Source of the DNA: Colicola sp016286205
Lineage (GTDB): Bacteria > Bacteroidota > Bacteroidia > Bacteroidales > Paludibacteraceae
DNA: 64,000 nucleotides
Direction of reading: 5' to 3'
NCBI GenBank assembly: GCA_016286205.1
Contig: JAEESF010000007.1
Coordinates: 62,001 to 126,000, forward strand
The notes below the pieces were generated by a model. It was not told the origin of the DNA. It was given only the letters and a program-made list of their open reading frames with translations, and did no database searches. Made by a program: the position numbers and the translations under genes. Positions 1-7,194 of the stretch are shown here, piece after piece (within the stretch, counting starts at the first letter, position 1; every line of letters begins with the position of its first letter).

Positions 1-555
1 ATTAATATTCCGTCTTCAGTAGAGCAAATAGGTAGAGGTGCTTTTAAAGGAACTGCTATAGAAAATCTTGATTTACCTGAATCTTTGCAACAATTGAATG
101 AGTTCACTTTCTTTGATTGCAAGAAACTACAAACCGTTCGAATGTCAAAAGCAACACCTATAGCTGGTTGTTGGGCGTTTCCAACGAGTAAGACCTTCAA
201 ATTGATCTATACTGATGGCACAGAGGTTTCTGGAAAATGCATCAATAATGCAGATAGTTATAAGACCTTCTATTATATTCCTTTCAATAGATTTGGACTT
301 GACGGCGGTAAGGCTCTGAAAGAAAGTTACTATTCCGACGCGGAAGAATACACTTCTGAACAGGAAGCCTTTGAAGAGGATGTAACGAACGAAATCCAAA
401 ATTTCTACGAGAGCAACCGTGGTAAATTGGAGAAATCTGCTGTGCAGGGCATAGATTTTACAAAAGGCGGCATCTATGTGGAGGATTTTGAGAACAATCT
501 ATATGCCGTCGTATTAGGTGGCGCTTATAGAATAATCCTTGTTCGCTACGAATAA
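1..555 (+). CDS. BspA-like leucine-rich-repeat protein, 5' truncated by window start
   Basis: The reading frame is open from base 1, so only the C-terminal 184 residues are present. The first ~48 residues carry BspA/LRR_5-type repeats: IPSSVEQIGRGAFKGT followed by LPESLQQLNEFTFFDC, with the I/L-P-x-S/E-V/L, F-x-x-C pattern of Treponema/Bacteroides surface LRR proteins. The rest (about residues 50-184) is not a repeat and is rich in aromatic and acidic residues; I do not recognise it. Proteins of this family are usually surface or secreted, but the N-terminus is missing, so no signal peptide can be judged. The C-terminus ends in VRYE without a T9SS tail. Family confident, function unknown. Confidence 0.8.
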   Translation: MNIPSSVEQIGRGAFKGTAIENLDLPESLQQLNEFTFFDCKKLQTVRMSKATPIAGCWAFPTSKTFKLIYTDGTEVSGKCINNADSYKTFYYIPFNRFGLDGGKALKESYYSDAEEYTSEQEAFEEDVTNEIQNFYESNRGKLEKSAVQGIDFTKGGIYVEDFENNLYAVVLGGAYRIILVRYE

Positions 556-560
556 CAATA

Positions 561-590
561 AGGCAGGCAGGAGTGGCTTTCTGCCTGCTT
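561..590 (+). terminator. Hairpin after the LRR gene, weak terminator
   Basis: A 10-bp stem (561-570 with 581-590, one G-U pair) closes a 10-nt loop just after the TAA at 553-555. No clear T-tract follows (ACAAAAAAAC), so it may only attenuate. It lies between the LRR gene and the first nuclease-like gene and argues for the start of that gene at 608 rather than in the hairpin. Confidence 0.45.
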
Positions 591-607
591 ACAAAAAAAC
601 ATTGAAA

Positions 608-1243
608 ATGGAAATAGAAGATAGAATGCGAAAGATTATAGAGCAAGCATACTCAATTGTTTGTTCAAAGATTATATCTGGAAGAATCACTATTCATAAT
701 GAAGCATCTCTACAATTGCAACTAGGAATTGTACTGAAAATTTTAGGAGCACTTTATGAATTTGGTAAAGAGGATAAATTTTCAATCGAATTCGAACATA
801 CATTCATACTCACTAAACCGACTAATAAGTGTAAAAATAAACACGCCAGAGCTGATATCTATATGGAACTTACCGATGGGAAGGATGTTTGCTCAGCTAT
901 TATTGAATTAAAATATTTCAAGAAAAAGAATGCACGCCAGCCAAATAACCGATATGATTTCTTTGCCGATTTAGAAAACTTGGAACAATATCAAGACCAA
1001 AGGAAAAGCCAAGTGAACTATCTTATTGCAGGAACTGACCATAATCATTATTATTCTAACGATGAACCATTAAGTGCTGATACCGGAGATTTTAATTTTA
1101 GGGATGGAATGAAATATCACGCAGGAACAGTTCTTCAATACAAAACAGAAAAATCATACGGGAATGATATCGAATTAGCTCATGATTACTCATTTAACTG
1201 GGATATTTTTGCCCCATATGCATTCATTATTGTGAAAGTTTAA
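608..1243 (+). CDS. PD-(D/E)XK nuclease-like protein, copy 1
   Basis: A 211-residue soluble protein, unnamed. The ATG at 608 is chosen because the upstream extension would run through a hairpin. It resembles the protein at 2086-2709: both have an NEAS-x-QLQLG helix near residue 32, an HAR-x-D-IY strand (Asp83) and an I-ELKY strand (Glu100, Lys102), then an ENLEQYQ helix. Asp...Glu-x-Lys on adjacent predicted strands is the signature of the PD-(D/E)XK restriction-endonuclease-like fold; the conserved Glu of NEAS fits the additional acidic residue often seen in the first helix. This is inference from motifs only. The gene looks clearly AT-richer than the 2.7-4 kb genes, which suggests acquisition. 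Possible roles are defence, DNA repair or a non-catalytic fold; target unknown. Confidence 0.55.
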   Translation: MEIEDRMRKIIEQAYSIVCSKIISGRITIHNEASLQLQLGIVLKILGALYEFGKEDKFSIEFEHTFILTKPTNKCKNKHARADIYMELTDGKDVCSAIIELKYFKKKNARQPNNRYDFFADLENLEQYQDQRKSQVNYLIAGTDHNHYYSNDEPLSADTGDFNFRDGMKYHAGTVLQYKTEKSYGNDIELAHDYSFNWDIFAPYAFIIVKV

Positions 1244-1268
1244 TAATTAAATAAATACTTCAATAACC

Positions 1269-2069
1269 ATGTACAATGAAAAAATTGAAGCCCTCATCAG
1301 TGCAGCACTGGCTGACGGCGTATTAACCGAAAAGGAAAAACAAGTTTTGTTCAAACGTGCTCAAGCAGAAGGAATCGACCTTGACGAGTTTGAAATGGTG
1401 CTTGATGCTCGCCTTGTAGAGTTGGAAAAGGCTGAGAAAGAAAAAGCAGCTGCTGCCGCTCCCAAGTCCACTAAATATGGCGATGTCCGCAAATGTCCTG
1501 TTTGTGGAGCAATGGTTCCTGCTTTGGCTGGTGCTTGCCCGGAATGTGGATATGAGTTCTCTGGTGTATCTGCTGTTCTGTCTTCTCAGAAATTAGCTGA
1601 AAAATTAGCAAAAGAAGAAGAAAAATGGGAGGATAATATTGCAGCTGTTCACGGGGGGACTATTGACGATAATAATAGAAGATGGCAATTGGCAAAAAAC
1701 AAAGAGCAGTATATGGCTCAAATTGTCCGCTCTTTTACAATTCCGAATTCGAAAGCTGATTTGTTTGAATTCATTTCCATGACGAGGTCTATCCTATTAA
1801 GCCCTACTACTAACTATTATTTGGCTGCCGGATATATGACAAAATACAAAGAAGCTCTGTATAAAGTGAAACATTTATTTCCTAATGATAATTTGTTTAT
1901 AGAACTACTTAATGGGTTAAATGAAACAGAGGCTCAGTATAAAAGCATACACAGAAAACAACCCAAAGTGGGGCTGAAGCCAGGTGTAAAATTCGCACTC
2001 ATTTATGTTGCGGTATTGATTGGACTTATCATCGTTCTTAGTGTGGGGATACATTTTGCTGACTACTAA
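1269..2069 (+). CDS. Zinc-ribbon protein with C-terminal membrane anchor
   Basis: 266 residues. Residues 1-58 form a charged helical segment starting with SAALADGVLTEKEK, a TerB/EF-hand-like helical repeat seen at the N-terminus of many Bacteroidales zinc-ribbon proteins. An Ala/Lys linker leads to a zinc ribbon with Cys76, Cys79, Cys90 and Cys93 (CPVC...CPEC). A long charged middle part follows, and one transmembrane helix at about 242-262 sits close to the C-terminus, so most of the protein is probably cytoplasmic. It sits 25 nt after copy 1 and 16 nt before copy 2 of the nuclease-like genes and precedes the SPFH protein. A role as a membrane adaptor is inference; there is no enzymatic motif. 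Confidence 0.7.
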   Translation: MYNEKIEALISAALADGVLTEKEKQVLFKRAQAEGIDLDEFEMVLDARLVELEKAEKEKAAAAAPKSTKYGDVRKCPVCGAMVPALAGACPECGYEFSGVSAVLSSQKLAEKLAKEEEKWEDNIAAVHGGTIDDNNRRWQLAKNKEQYMAQIVRSFTIPNSKADLFEFISMTRSILLSPTTNYYLAAGYMTKYKEALYKVKHLFPNDNLFIELLNGLNETEAQYKSIHRKQPKVGLKPGVKFALIYVAVLIGLIIVLSVGIHFADY

Positions 2070-2085
2070 ACAATGTGTTTAATAG

Positions 2086-2709
2086 ATGAATATACAATCA
2101 GCAAAAGAGCGTTTGCTTGAGATAGTAAACCTCTCCTATAAAATATTCCAAGCTAAAGTTGTTAATGGTACAATTGGCGACTTTGAAAATGAGGCCTCAA
2201 TGCAACTTCAATTGGGTGTTATAATGAATGAGGTAGGATTACTCTATGAGTGGGCTATCGATGATGAGTTCACTATTCGTTTTGAGAAAAAATTAAACCT
2301 TCCATCTGCGACAAGTAAAACTCCTAATGGACACGCAAGATGTGATATATATGTAGGATTTAAAACAAGAAAAGACGAATATCATATTGGAATTGAATTA
2401 AAGTACTTGCCAAAAAGTAAAGATGAAGCAACGACAGACAATCGTTTGGCAATACTTGAAGATATTCAAAACTTGGAACACTATCAACAAATAGGATATA
2501 TTGATACAGGATTTGAAATTGTCTATACAACTAATCACAACTATGCTAATTCAGATACGATATCCTGCATTAATATTGGGGACAAAGCAAAAGTCAAAGA
2601 AGGAAAAAGTAGTTATAAAAAAGTAGAACTTGCCAAAGAATACACCTTTTTATGGGATGATTATCCAATAGGAGAAGAAAGACATTGTTTTTTAAAAGTA
2701 AAAATCTAA
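2086..2709 (+). CDS. PD-(D/E)XK nuclease-like protein, copy 2
   Basis: 207 residues, a diverged paralogue of the protein at 608-1243. Shared points are NEAS-x-QLQLG (Asn35-Glu36), GHAR-x-DIY with Asp87, GIELKY with Glu104 and Lys106, ENLEHYQ, a TTNHNY stretch (DHNHYY in copy 1) and a C-terminal F-x-WDDY...KVKI. Spacing between Asp and Glu-x-Lys is the same (17 residues) in both, supporting a real active-site-like D...ExK arrangement. The coding sequence is AT-rich like copy 1. Start ATG 2086 is 16 nt after the zinc-ribbon stop and its stop is 9 nt before the next start, so the genes are probably co-transcribed. Family assignment is by motif only. Confidence 0.55.
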   Translation: MNIQSAKERLLEIVNLSYKIFQAKVVNGTIGDFENEASMQLQLGVIMNEVGLLYEWAIDDEFTIRFEKKLNLPSATSKTPNGHARCDIYVGFKTRKDEYHIGIELKYLPKSKDEATTDNRLAILEDIQNLEHYQQIGYIDTGFEIVYTTNHNYANSDTISCINIGDKAKVKEGKSSYKKVELAKEYTFLWDDYPIGEERHCFLKVKI

Positions 2710-2718
2710 TGATATATC

Positions 2719-3999
2719 ATGGGACTGTTTTTTAACAAGAAAGAAGGCGGATTAATGGATGTCATCCGCTGTGACGAGGAGAATTACCTCGTGTGGAAGT
2801 GGAGACCGGCAGGACAAGTTGCTAACTCTACAAGTAAAGAAAATGCTATCCGTTACGGCAGCTCACTTCGTGTGAAAGCAGGCGAAACGGCAGTATTTGT
2901 CTATAAGAAAGACGGTGAACAAGTGATGGACTTTATCCCTGGTCCGTATGATGACACTCTCAAATCGGAGAACTTCCCCGTGTTGGCGAGTATAGTTGGT
3001 TTAGCCTGGGGGGGAGAGTCACCATTCCAGGCGGAAGTATACTTCTTCAATATGCAGGGAAATAACCAAATTAAATTTGCTGTACCGTATTTTGATGTAG
3101 TAGATCCGCGTTTCCTTGATTTGGCGGTGCCTGTCGCTGTGCGTGGTTCGCTGACATTCAATCTGACGGATGTACAACAGTTTATCAAACTTAATCGTTT
3201 GATCGATTTTGATTTGGATAAATTCCGTGACCAGATAAGCGGAATGGTAAAGAAGTTTGCCAAGACATTTGTCACAAATTGCCCGGCAGAAAACAATATT
3301 CCTGTTTCGCAGATTGAGCGGAAGATAGTTGAAATCAGCGACTTGATGCAGGCTCGTCTTGCTCCGCAATTGGCAGATGATTTTGGCGTAAATCTTAAGC
3401 GTCTGGATATCTCTGCAATTGAAATTGATAAAGAGAGTCCTGAGTATGCAGAATTCACTGCTGCTACCAAGCGCCAACAACTGCGTCGTGCTGAAATAGA
3501 TACCGATGTATATGAGGAAAGCGCACACCTTGGCGTACAAAGTCAACATTTGCAAGCACATGCCATCAACAAGCAAGCAGAAGTTCTCACTGCTGCCGCA
3601 AACAACCTTGGCCAAATGGGGCAGATGGGAAATGGTGGAGGAATGAACCCTGTTGGAATGATGATGGGGATGGGTGTGGCTGCCGGAATGGGGCAACAAA
3701 TGGCAGGAATGATGGGCGGTATGCAGCAGGCTCAACAACCTCAACAGAAAGCACCGCAAATGGCTCCGCCTCCAATGCCCGGAACTGTGAGTTATATGCT
3801 TGCAGTTAATGGTCAACAATACGGACCATATAACATGCAGCAATTGCAACAAATGGTACAATCAGGTCAATTGACTGCACAATCACTTGTTTGGTGTCAA
3901 GGTATGGCTGCATGGGAACCTGCTGCTAATCGTCCGGATTTGGCTTCGCTTTTTGCGCCAGCGGCTCCTCCTATGCCACCAACACCGCCAACTGTATAA
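2719..3999 (+). CDS. SPFH-domain protein with C-terminal GYF_2 domain
   Basis: 426 residues. Residues ~15-260 resemble the SPFH/YdjI ('virion core protein') family: MDVIRCDEENYLVWKW near the start, SSLRVKAGETAVFVYK, a beta-rich core, then coiled helices ending in a Gln/Ala-rich arm. Residues ~300-350 are low-complexity Met/Gly/Gln. Residues ~354-410 are a GYF_2 domain (LAVNGQQYGPYNMQQLQQM, WCQGMAAWEPA), a fold used to bind proline-rich or membrane partners. A Pro-rich tail (PPMPPTPP) ends the protein and could itself be a GYF ligand. SPFH proteins form oligomeric membrane-associated scaffolds. It lies 9 nt after nuclease-like copy 2 and 12 nt before a small membrane protein. Confidence 0.8.
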   Translation: MGLFFNKKEGGLMDVIRCDEENYLVWKWRPAGQVANSTSKENAIRYGSSLRVKAGETAVFVYKKDGEQVMDFIPGPYDDTLKSENFPVLASIVGLAWGGESPFQAEVYFFNMQGNNQIKFAVPYFDVVDPRFLDLAVPVAVRGSLTFNLTDVQQFIKLNRLIDFDLDKFRDQISGMVKKFAKTFVTNCPAENNIPVSQIERKIVEISDLMQARLAPQLADDFGVNLKRLDISAIEIDKESPEYAEFTAATKRQQLRRAEIDTDVYEESAHLGVQSQHLQAHAINKQAEVLTAAANNLGQMGQMGNGGGMNPVGMMMGMGVAAGMGQQMAGMMGGMQQAQQPQQKAPQMAPPPMPGTVSYMLAVNGQQYGPYNMQQLQQMVQSGQLTAQSLVWCQGMAAWEPAANRPDLASLFAPAAPPMPPTPPTV

Positions 4000-4011
4000 A
4001 ATGATGAAATT

Positions 4012-4368
4012 ATGAAACTGAATTTATTTCCAAGTATCATAGCTATAATTGCCAGCGCTTTAGTGGCGTTCGGATTATATAGTTGGTGTCGTTGTCAAGA
4101 TATGCAACTATTAGTTAGTATCTTTGGAGGCATCAGTCTATTGGCGACAGGTGGCACAATGTTGGCTCTTTCCGCGGAAAAACCACGTGCAACGGTGAAT
4201 TTGAGAGTAACATCCGGTGTCTTTGCTTTCTTATTACTTGTAAGCAACGCCATATTTTGCGCAGTCACAACATTTTCTATGGCACTCTATGTGCTAATTA
4301 ATGGCTTCTTGTTGCTGGCATGGATAATTGTTCTGTATGCACTTATTCATGCATCTCAAAAGCTATAA
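4012..4368 (+). CDS. Small four-helix membrane protein
   Basis: 118 residues, almost entirely hydrophobic, with four likely transmembrane helices (about 6-24, 31-52, 67-86 and 90-113) joined by short loops (SWCRCQD, SAEKPRATVNLR). No catalytic motif and no family recognised. It is the last gene of the compact plus-strand set beginning at 608, 12 nt after the SPFH-GYF gene and followed by a strong terminator, so it probably works at the membrane with the SPFH protein. That functional link is inferred from position only. Confidence 0.65.
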   Translation: MKLNLFPSIIAIIASALVAFGLYSWCRCQDMQLLVSIFGGISLLATGGTMLALSAEKPRATVNLRVTSGVFAFLLLVSNAIFCAVTTFSMALYVLINGFLLLAWIIVLYALIHASQKL

Positions 4369-4420
4369 CTACAAATTATTTGTACTTTCAGCGTGCAAAA
4401 TAAAATGTAATCATAAAACA

Positions 4421-4450
4421 GAACAGGGGAGTTTGCGCTCCCCTTGTTTG
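4421..4450 (+). terminator. Rho-independent terminator
   Basis: A stem AACAGGGGAG with CTCCCCTTGTT closes a short loop and ends in a T-rich run. It ends the set 608-4368 and precedes a new promoter. Confidence 0.75.
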
Positions 4451-4472
4451 TATTAAAAGAATTAAAAAGGAC

Positions 4473-4503
4473 TTGCATATATCAAAAAAATATTGTACCT
4501 TTG
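4473..4503 (+). promoter_or_regulatory. Bacteroidota promoter, nearly leaderless
   Basis: -33 TTG at 4473-4475 and -7 TACCTTTG at 4496-4503, 20 nt apart. The expected start site (about 5-8 nt after the -7 box) falls at or just before the ATG at 4512, so the mRNA may have little or no leader. Confidence 0.7.
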
Positions 4504-4511
4504 CACCCGAT

Positions 4512-5081
4512 ATGAACAAATACGCACCCGAAATAACAACGCTGCGGATGGATATTGAGCGTGAAGTGAAACGCCGTATTCGTACCCCTTATGACTTCGA
4601 GTTTCTCGTCGGCGTCATCTGGGAACGGTTGCATGAGAATATCTCTCCGACTACGCTCAAACGGCTCTGGGGTTACATTGACGGCGCAGATACTACACGC
4701 CGCACTACGCTATGTCTTCTATCACAATTTCTCGGCTATGCTGATTGGGAAGCTTATCTGGCCGACCTTGCTACGCGGACAGATGTGGAAAGCGAAGCGT
4801 TTGCCGGAGAAGGACTAAATATAGACGACCTGCAAGTGGGCGATCAAATAGAAGTAACCTGGTTGCCGAATAGACGTTGTGTCTTTCGCTACGAAGGCGA
4901 TGCACATTTCCTTGTCATGACTGCGAAGAACGCCAAACTCAAAGTGGGGGACCGATTCGAAGCAGCATGTTTCATCATAGACAAACCTCTATACATCGAC
5001 CGCCTTGTTCGAGGAGTAGAACCGCCGATCGCCTATGTGGCAGGGGCAAAGAACGGTTTATTAACTGTAAAAAAGATTTAA
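4512..5081 (+). CDS. Helical DNA-binding-like protein upstream of kinase
   Basis: 189 residues. The N-terminal ~85 residues are helical and contain ISPTTLKRLWGYI...TLCLLSQFLGY-x-W, a segment found at the start of many Bacteroidota regulatory proteins and looking like a helix-turn-helix. The C-terminal ~90 residues are strand-rich (DLQVGDQIEVTWLPNRRC, LKVGDRFEA), suggesting a small beta-barrel. The ATG at 4512 follows the promoter directly; the longer upstream reading would start inside the promoter. The stop codon abuts the kinase ATG at 5082, so the two are almost certainly translationally coupled and may act in one pathway. No target known. Confidence 0.65.
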   Translation: MNKYAPEITTLRMDIEREVKRRIRTPYDFEFLVGVIWERLHENISPTTLKRLWGYIDGADTTRRTTLCLLSQFLGYADWEAYLADLATRTDVESEAFAGEGLNIDDLQVGDQIEVTWLPNRRCVFRYEGDAHFLVMTAKNAKLKVGDRFEAACFIIDKPLYIDRLVRGVEPPIAYVAGAKNGLLTVKKI

Positions 5082-6113
5082 ATGGAGTCCTCTTCTGCAT
5101 TCATAGTACCAAAGGATTTTTCATCAGAATGGCGAGACGTTTCCTTAGTTCAAAAGCGCACGCGAACACTCGTGTACGTTGGGACTCGGTACGGACGGCG
5201 ATTTGTGCTCAAGGCGTTAACTACGGAGTGCGCTGATTTAACAGATTACCGCTTACAGCAGGAACAGGAATTCCAATTGGGCATCCAACTCGTTCACCCC
5301 AATATCGCCGCGACTTATAGTCTTGAAGAGATAGAAGGAGTAGGGCGGTGTATTGTGCAGGAGTGGATAGACGGCATTACGTTTGGCGAGTGGTTGCAAT
5401 CAAAACCTTCAAAAGCTGCGCAGAAACGGGCATTCGGGCAACTATTGGAAGCATTGGAATATCTGCATGGTCTGCAACTCGTTCACCACGACCTCAAAGC
5501 AGGCAATATCCTCATCACGCGCCATGGAGCGAACGTCAAACTGATTGATTTTGGCTTGTCTGCCTTAGATGCCACGGTTTCGCCTGTGCCCAATAATCCG
5601 ACAGCAGACATAGAGGCCTTGCGACACCTTTTCCCGTCACTCGTTCCCAAAGGAAACTTCGCCAACATAACTGCGCTGCGCCATGCTATCCGGCGCCGCA
5701 AAAGGATGGCGCGACTGTTGCCCGTAATATTGTCCTCTCTTCTGCTCGTCGCAGCCGCTGCACTGTTCTACATGGCCTGGCATGAACGCCATGCCGAGCA
5801 GCAACGTTACGATGCAATGATAGCGCAAATCGATGTCTATATTGCGCAAGAACGCAGCGAATATCAGGAATTAGTCAACCGTCCTGTTACCTTTGATCGG
5901 ACTGTCTCTGCCGATGTGATAGCTTATGCGGCGTATATCACCGAGATGACCGATATGCGGCATCGCTATTGGGCCGTACGCGATTCGCTGGTTGCCACTT
6001 ATGACGAAAACGATCCTTTGCGAGAGCAACTATTCCTTATATGGGGGCATAAAGAAACGGAGATAGACAACGAACTATATCCGCTCATGACTGCTAAACT
6101 GAAAACCGACTAA
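5082..6113 (+). CDS. Membrane-anchored mini Ser/Thr protein kinase, 3' end probably frameshifted
   Basis: 343 residues as read. Kinase motifs are visible: FVLKAL with Lys44 (ATP anchor), HHDLKAGN with Asp137, Lys139 and Asn142 (catalytic loop; the usual HRD Arg is His), and IDFGLS with Asp156 (metal binding). The part after DFG is short and no APE motif is seen, as in reduced Bacteroidota kinases. A basic patch (RRRKRMAR) precedes one transmembrane helix at ~213-232, leaving a helical domain of ~110 residues outside. The ATG directly follows the TAA of the upstream gene. The frame stops at 6111-6113, yet a coherent helical frame continues at +1 to 6324; one extra A in the AAAA run at 6102-6105 would explain this. 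The intended product is likely ~413 residues. Confidence 0.75.
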   Translation: MESSSAFIVPKDFSSEWRDVSLVQKRTRTLVYVGTRYGRRFVLKALTTECADLTDYRLQQEQEFQLGIQLVHPNIAATYSLEEIEGVGRCIVQEWIDGITFGEWLQSKPSKAAQKRAFGQLLEALEYLHGLQLVHHDLKAGNILITRHGANVKLIDFGLSALDATVSPVPNNPTADIEALRHLFPSLVPKGNFANITALRHAIRRRKRMARLLPVILSSLLLVAAAALFYMAWHERHAEQQRYDAMIAQIDVYIAQERSEYQELVNRPVTFDRTVSADVIAYAAYITEMTDMRHRYWAVRDSLVATYDENDPLREQLFLIWGHKETEIDNELYPLMTAKLKTD

Positions 6114-6324
6114 AGAGGCAGGATTCTTTAATTTCTCGGAGAAAAAAGCACTACAAGAAAAGATTGATCGCAAGAAAGAAGCACGCGACACAGTCTATGA
6201 AGTGTTACGTCTAACCAGGGAACAAATCAACAAAATGCGACAGATGTTCCCGGATTCGTATGCTATGAAAGCCGATATAGAGGCGTATGAGAATAACCTG
6301 CGTCGTGTTGAACAGAAATTCTAA
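6103..6324 (+). pseudogene. Out-of-frame C-terminal continuation of the kinase
   Basis: Open frame in the +1 phase relative to the kinase, about 72 residues from PTKEAGFFNFSEKK to NNLRRVEQKF and a TAA at 6322-6324. It is strongly helical, like the periplasmic segment just before it, and joins smoothly if one A is removed from the AAAA run (CTG-AAA-CCG-ACT-AAA). It has no good start codon of its own near its beginning; an internal ATG would give only a short peptide. Explanations are a recent frameshift mutation, a homopolymer error in the assembly, or programmed -1/+2 slippage; the run of only four As makes the last least likely. Confidence 0.6.
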
Positions 6325-6402
6325 TTTTTCCTTTCTGTACCGCAATAAGACTTACACTCTAACCGGCAAGGAGGAGATAAGATATCACACTAGTGCATAT
6401 AG

Positions 6403-6446
6403 AAAAAAAGGACCAAGCCTGACATCCTCAGCTTGGTCCTTTTTTT
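6403..6446. terminator. Strong bidirectional terminator
   Basis: A perfect 16-bp stem: seven As plus GGACCAAGC pairs with GCTTGGTCC plus seven Ts across a 12-nt loop. The A-run on one side and T-run on the other make it work in both directions, serving the kinase operon and probably the minus-strand gene at 6635. Confidence 0.85.
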
Positions 6447-6561
6447 ATTCTCCCGCCTCTCCACTTTTAACTTTCTCCTCTAACCCTAAACCTTTCACCT
6501 TTCATCCCTCTCCTCCCAACCACTTATCATCTCCCTACAAGTTACCTAACAAACTATAGAG

Positions 6562-6605
6562 CTCATACGAACCTCATATAAACCTCATTCAAGGCTCATA
6601 TGAAC
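6562..6605. repeat. 11-nt period tandem array A1 (4 units)
   Basis: Four contiguous 11-nt units: CTCATACGAAC, CTCATATAAAC, CTCATTCAAGG, CTCATATGAAC. The CTCAT start and the A at position 9 are invariant. It lies 30 bases from the end of the minus-strand gene at 6635, in a convergent gap. The same 11-nt spacing, with different unit sequences, recurs at 27023, 41633, 54662 and 56493. Confidence 0.7.
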
Positions 6606-6634
6606 TAAACTACAAAAATTCTGATCTCTGGAAA

Positions 6635-6988
6635 CTATTTCTTCTTCGCCTGATTTAACTCATGGCGGATAAAATCCCACAACCGCGGAAACGTATATTC
6701 GCCCGCCAAACGGGCAGCACGCTGATATTCTGCGTGTTTCTTCTCCCATTCGGCCCTTTTCGTAGGATCATGATAAATGGCCTGAGCCTCAGCATTCACT
6801 TCGTTAAAACGCTGAATCTGAGGACGTTTTGCCATCTTCTTGCGCTGCTCTTGCGTATAGCGCGGCTTACGGCATACTGCCACTACTTTGGATTTATCTT
6901 TCACCAAAGTCCGTATATAAAATTCACCATCCAGCTCGCCTTTATACCATTCAAAGGCCGCTGACATCGCTATACGTCGTCCTGCCAT
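6635..6988 (-). CDS. Small basic protein of unknown function
   Basis: 117 residues starting MAGRRIAMSAAFEWYKGELDG; the ATG (6986-6988) lies 23 bases after a good promoter, so the longer upstream reading is rejected. The protein is rich in Lys, Arg and aromatic residues, with RYTQEQRKKMAKRPQIQRFN in the middle and a helical C-terminus (FPRLWDFIRHELNQAKKK). No signal peptide or membrane helix. The composition would suit a nucleic-acid or ribosome-associated protein, but no family is recognised. It has its own promoter and is monocistronic. Confidence 0.65.
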   Translation of the reverse strand: MAGRRIAMSAAFEWYKGELDGEFYIRTLVKDKSKVVAVCRKPRYTQEQRKKMAKRPQIQRFNEVNAEAQAIYHDPTKRAEWEKKHAEYQRAARLAGEYTFPRLWDFIRHELNQAKKK

Positions 6989-7011
6989 ACTTTTTGCTTC
7001 TAAATTTTCTG

Positions 7012-7042
7012 CAAAGATAACACTTTTTTTTCGAATTTCCAA
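7012..7042 (-). promoter_or_regulatory. Promoter for the gene at 6635-6988
   Basis: On the minus strand, -7 TATCTTTG (7012-7019) and -33 TTG (7040-7042) with 20 nt between them. The distance to the ATG is 23 bases. Confidence 0.75.
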
Positions 7043-7136
7043 ATTTTTTGACTCAAAATGCACTTCCAAAATTTATCCATTTTGCGTAATCGACTGATTT
7101 TATCGAGAAGTACATATTGAAAAAAAATCATAAAAT

Positions 7137-7167
7137 TTGCATAGATGCAAAAATTGTTGTACCTTTG
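7137..7167 (+). promoter_or_regulatory. Promoter for the lipoprotein at 7195
   Basis: -33 TTG at 7137-7139 and -7 TACCTTTG at 7160-7167, 20 nt apart, 27 bases before the ATG at 7195. Confidence 0.75.
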
Positions 7168-7194
7168 CAGCGGATTTGTAAATTCTTCATACCT

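Larger units (their letters stand above)
6325..6634. other. Gene-free stretch between convergent genes
   Basis: 310 bases between the kinase tail and a minus-strand gene. It holds a perfect bidirectional terminator (6403-6446), a pyrimidine-rich strand (about 6447-6545) with no coding signal, and an 11-nt period array (6562-6605). I see no RNA gene or promoter. Confidence 0.6.

Noticed and set aside
3019..3861. Long minus-strand frame opposite the SPFH-GYF gene
   Set aside because: It is a His/Ser-rich shadow of the Met/Gly/Gln-rich coding strand with no start context or promoter.
6115..6324. Independent small gene after the kinase
   Set aside because: No start codon near its beginning and the sequence continues the kinase tail once a single base is removed.
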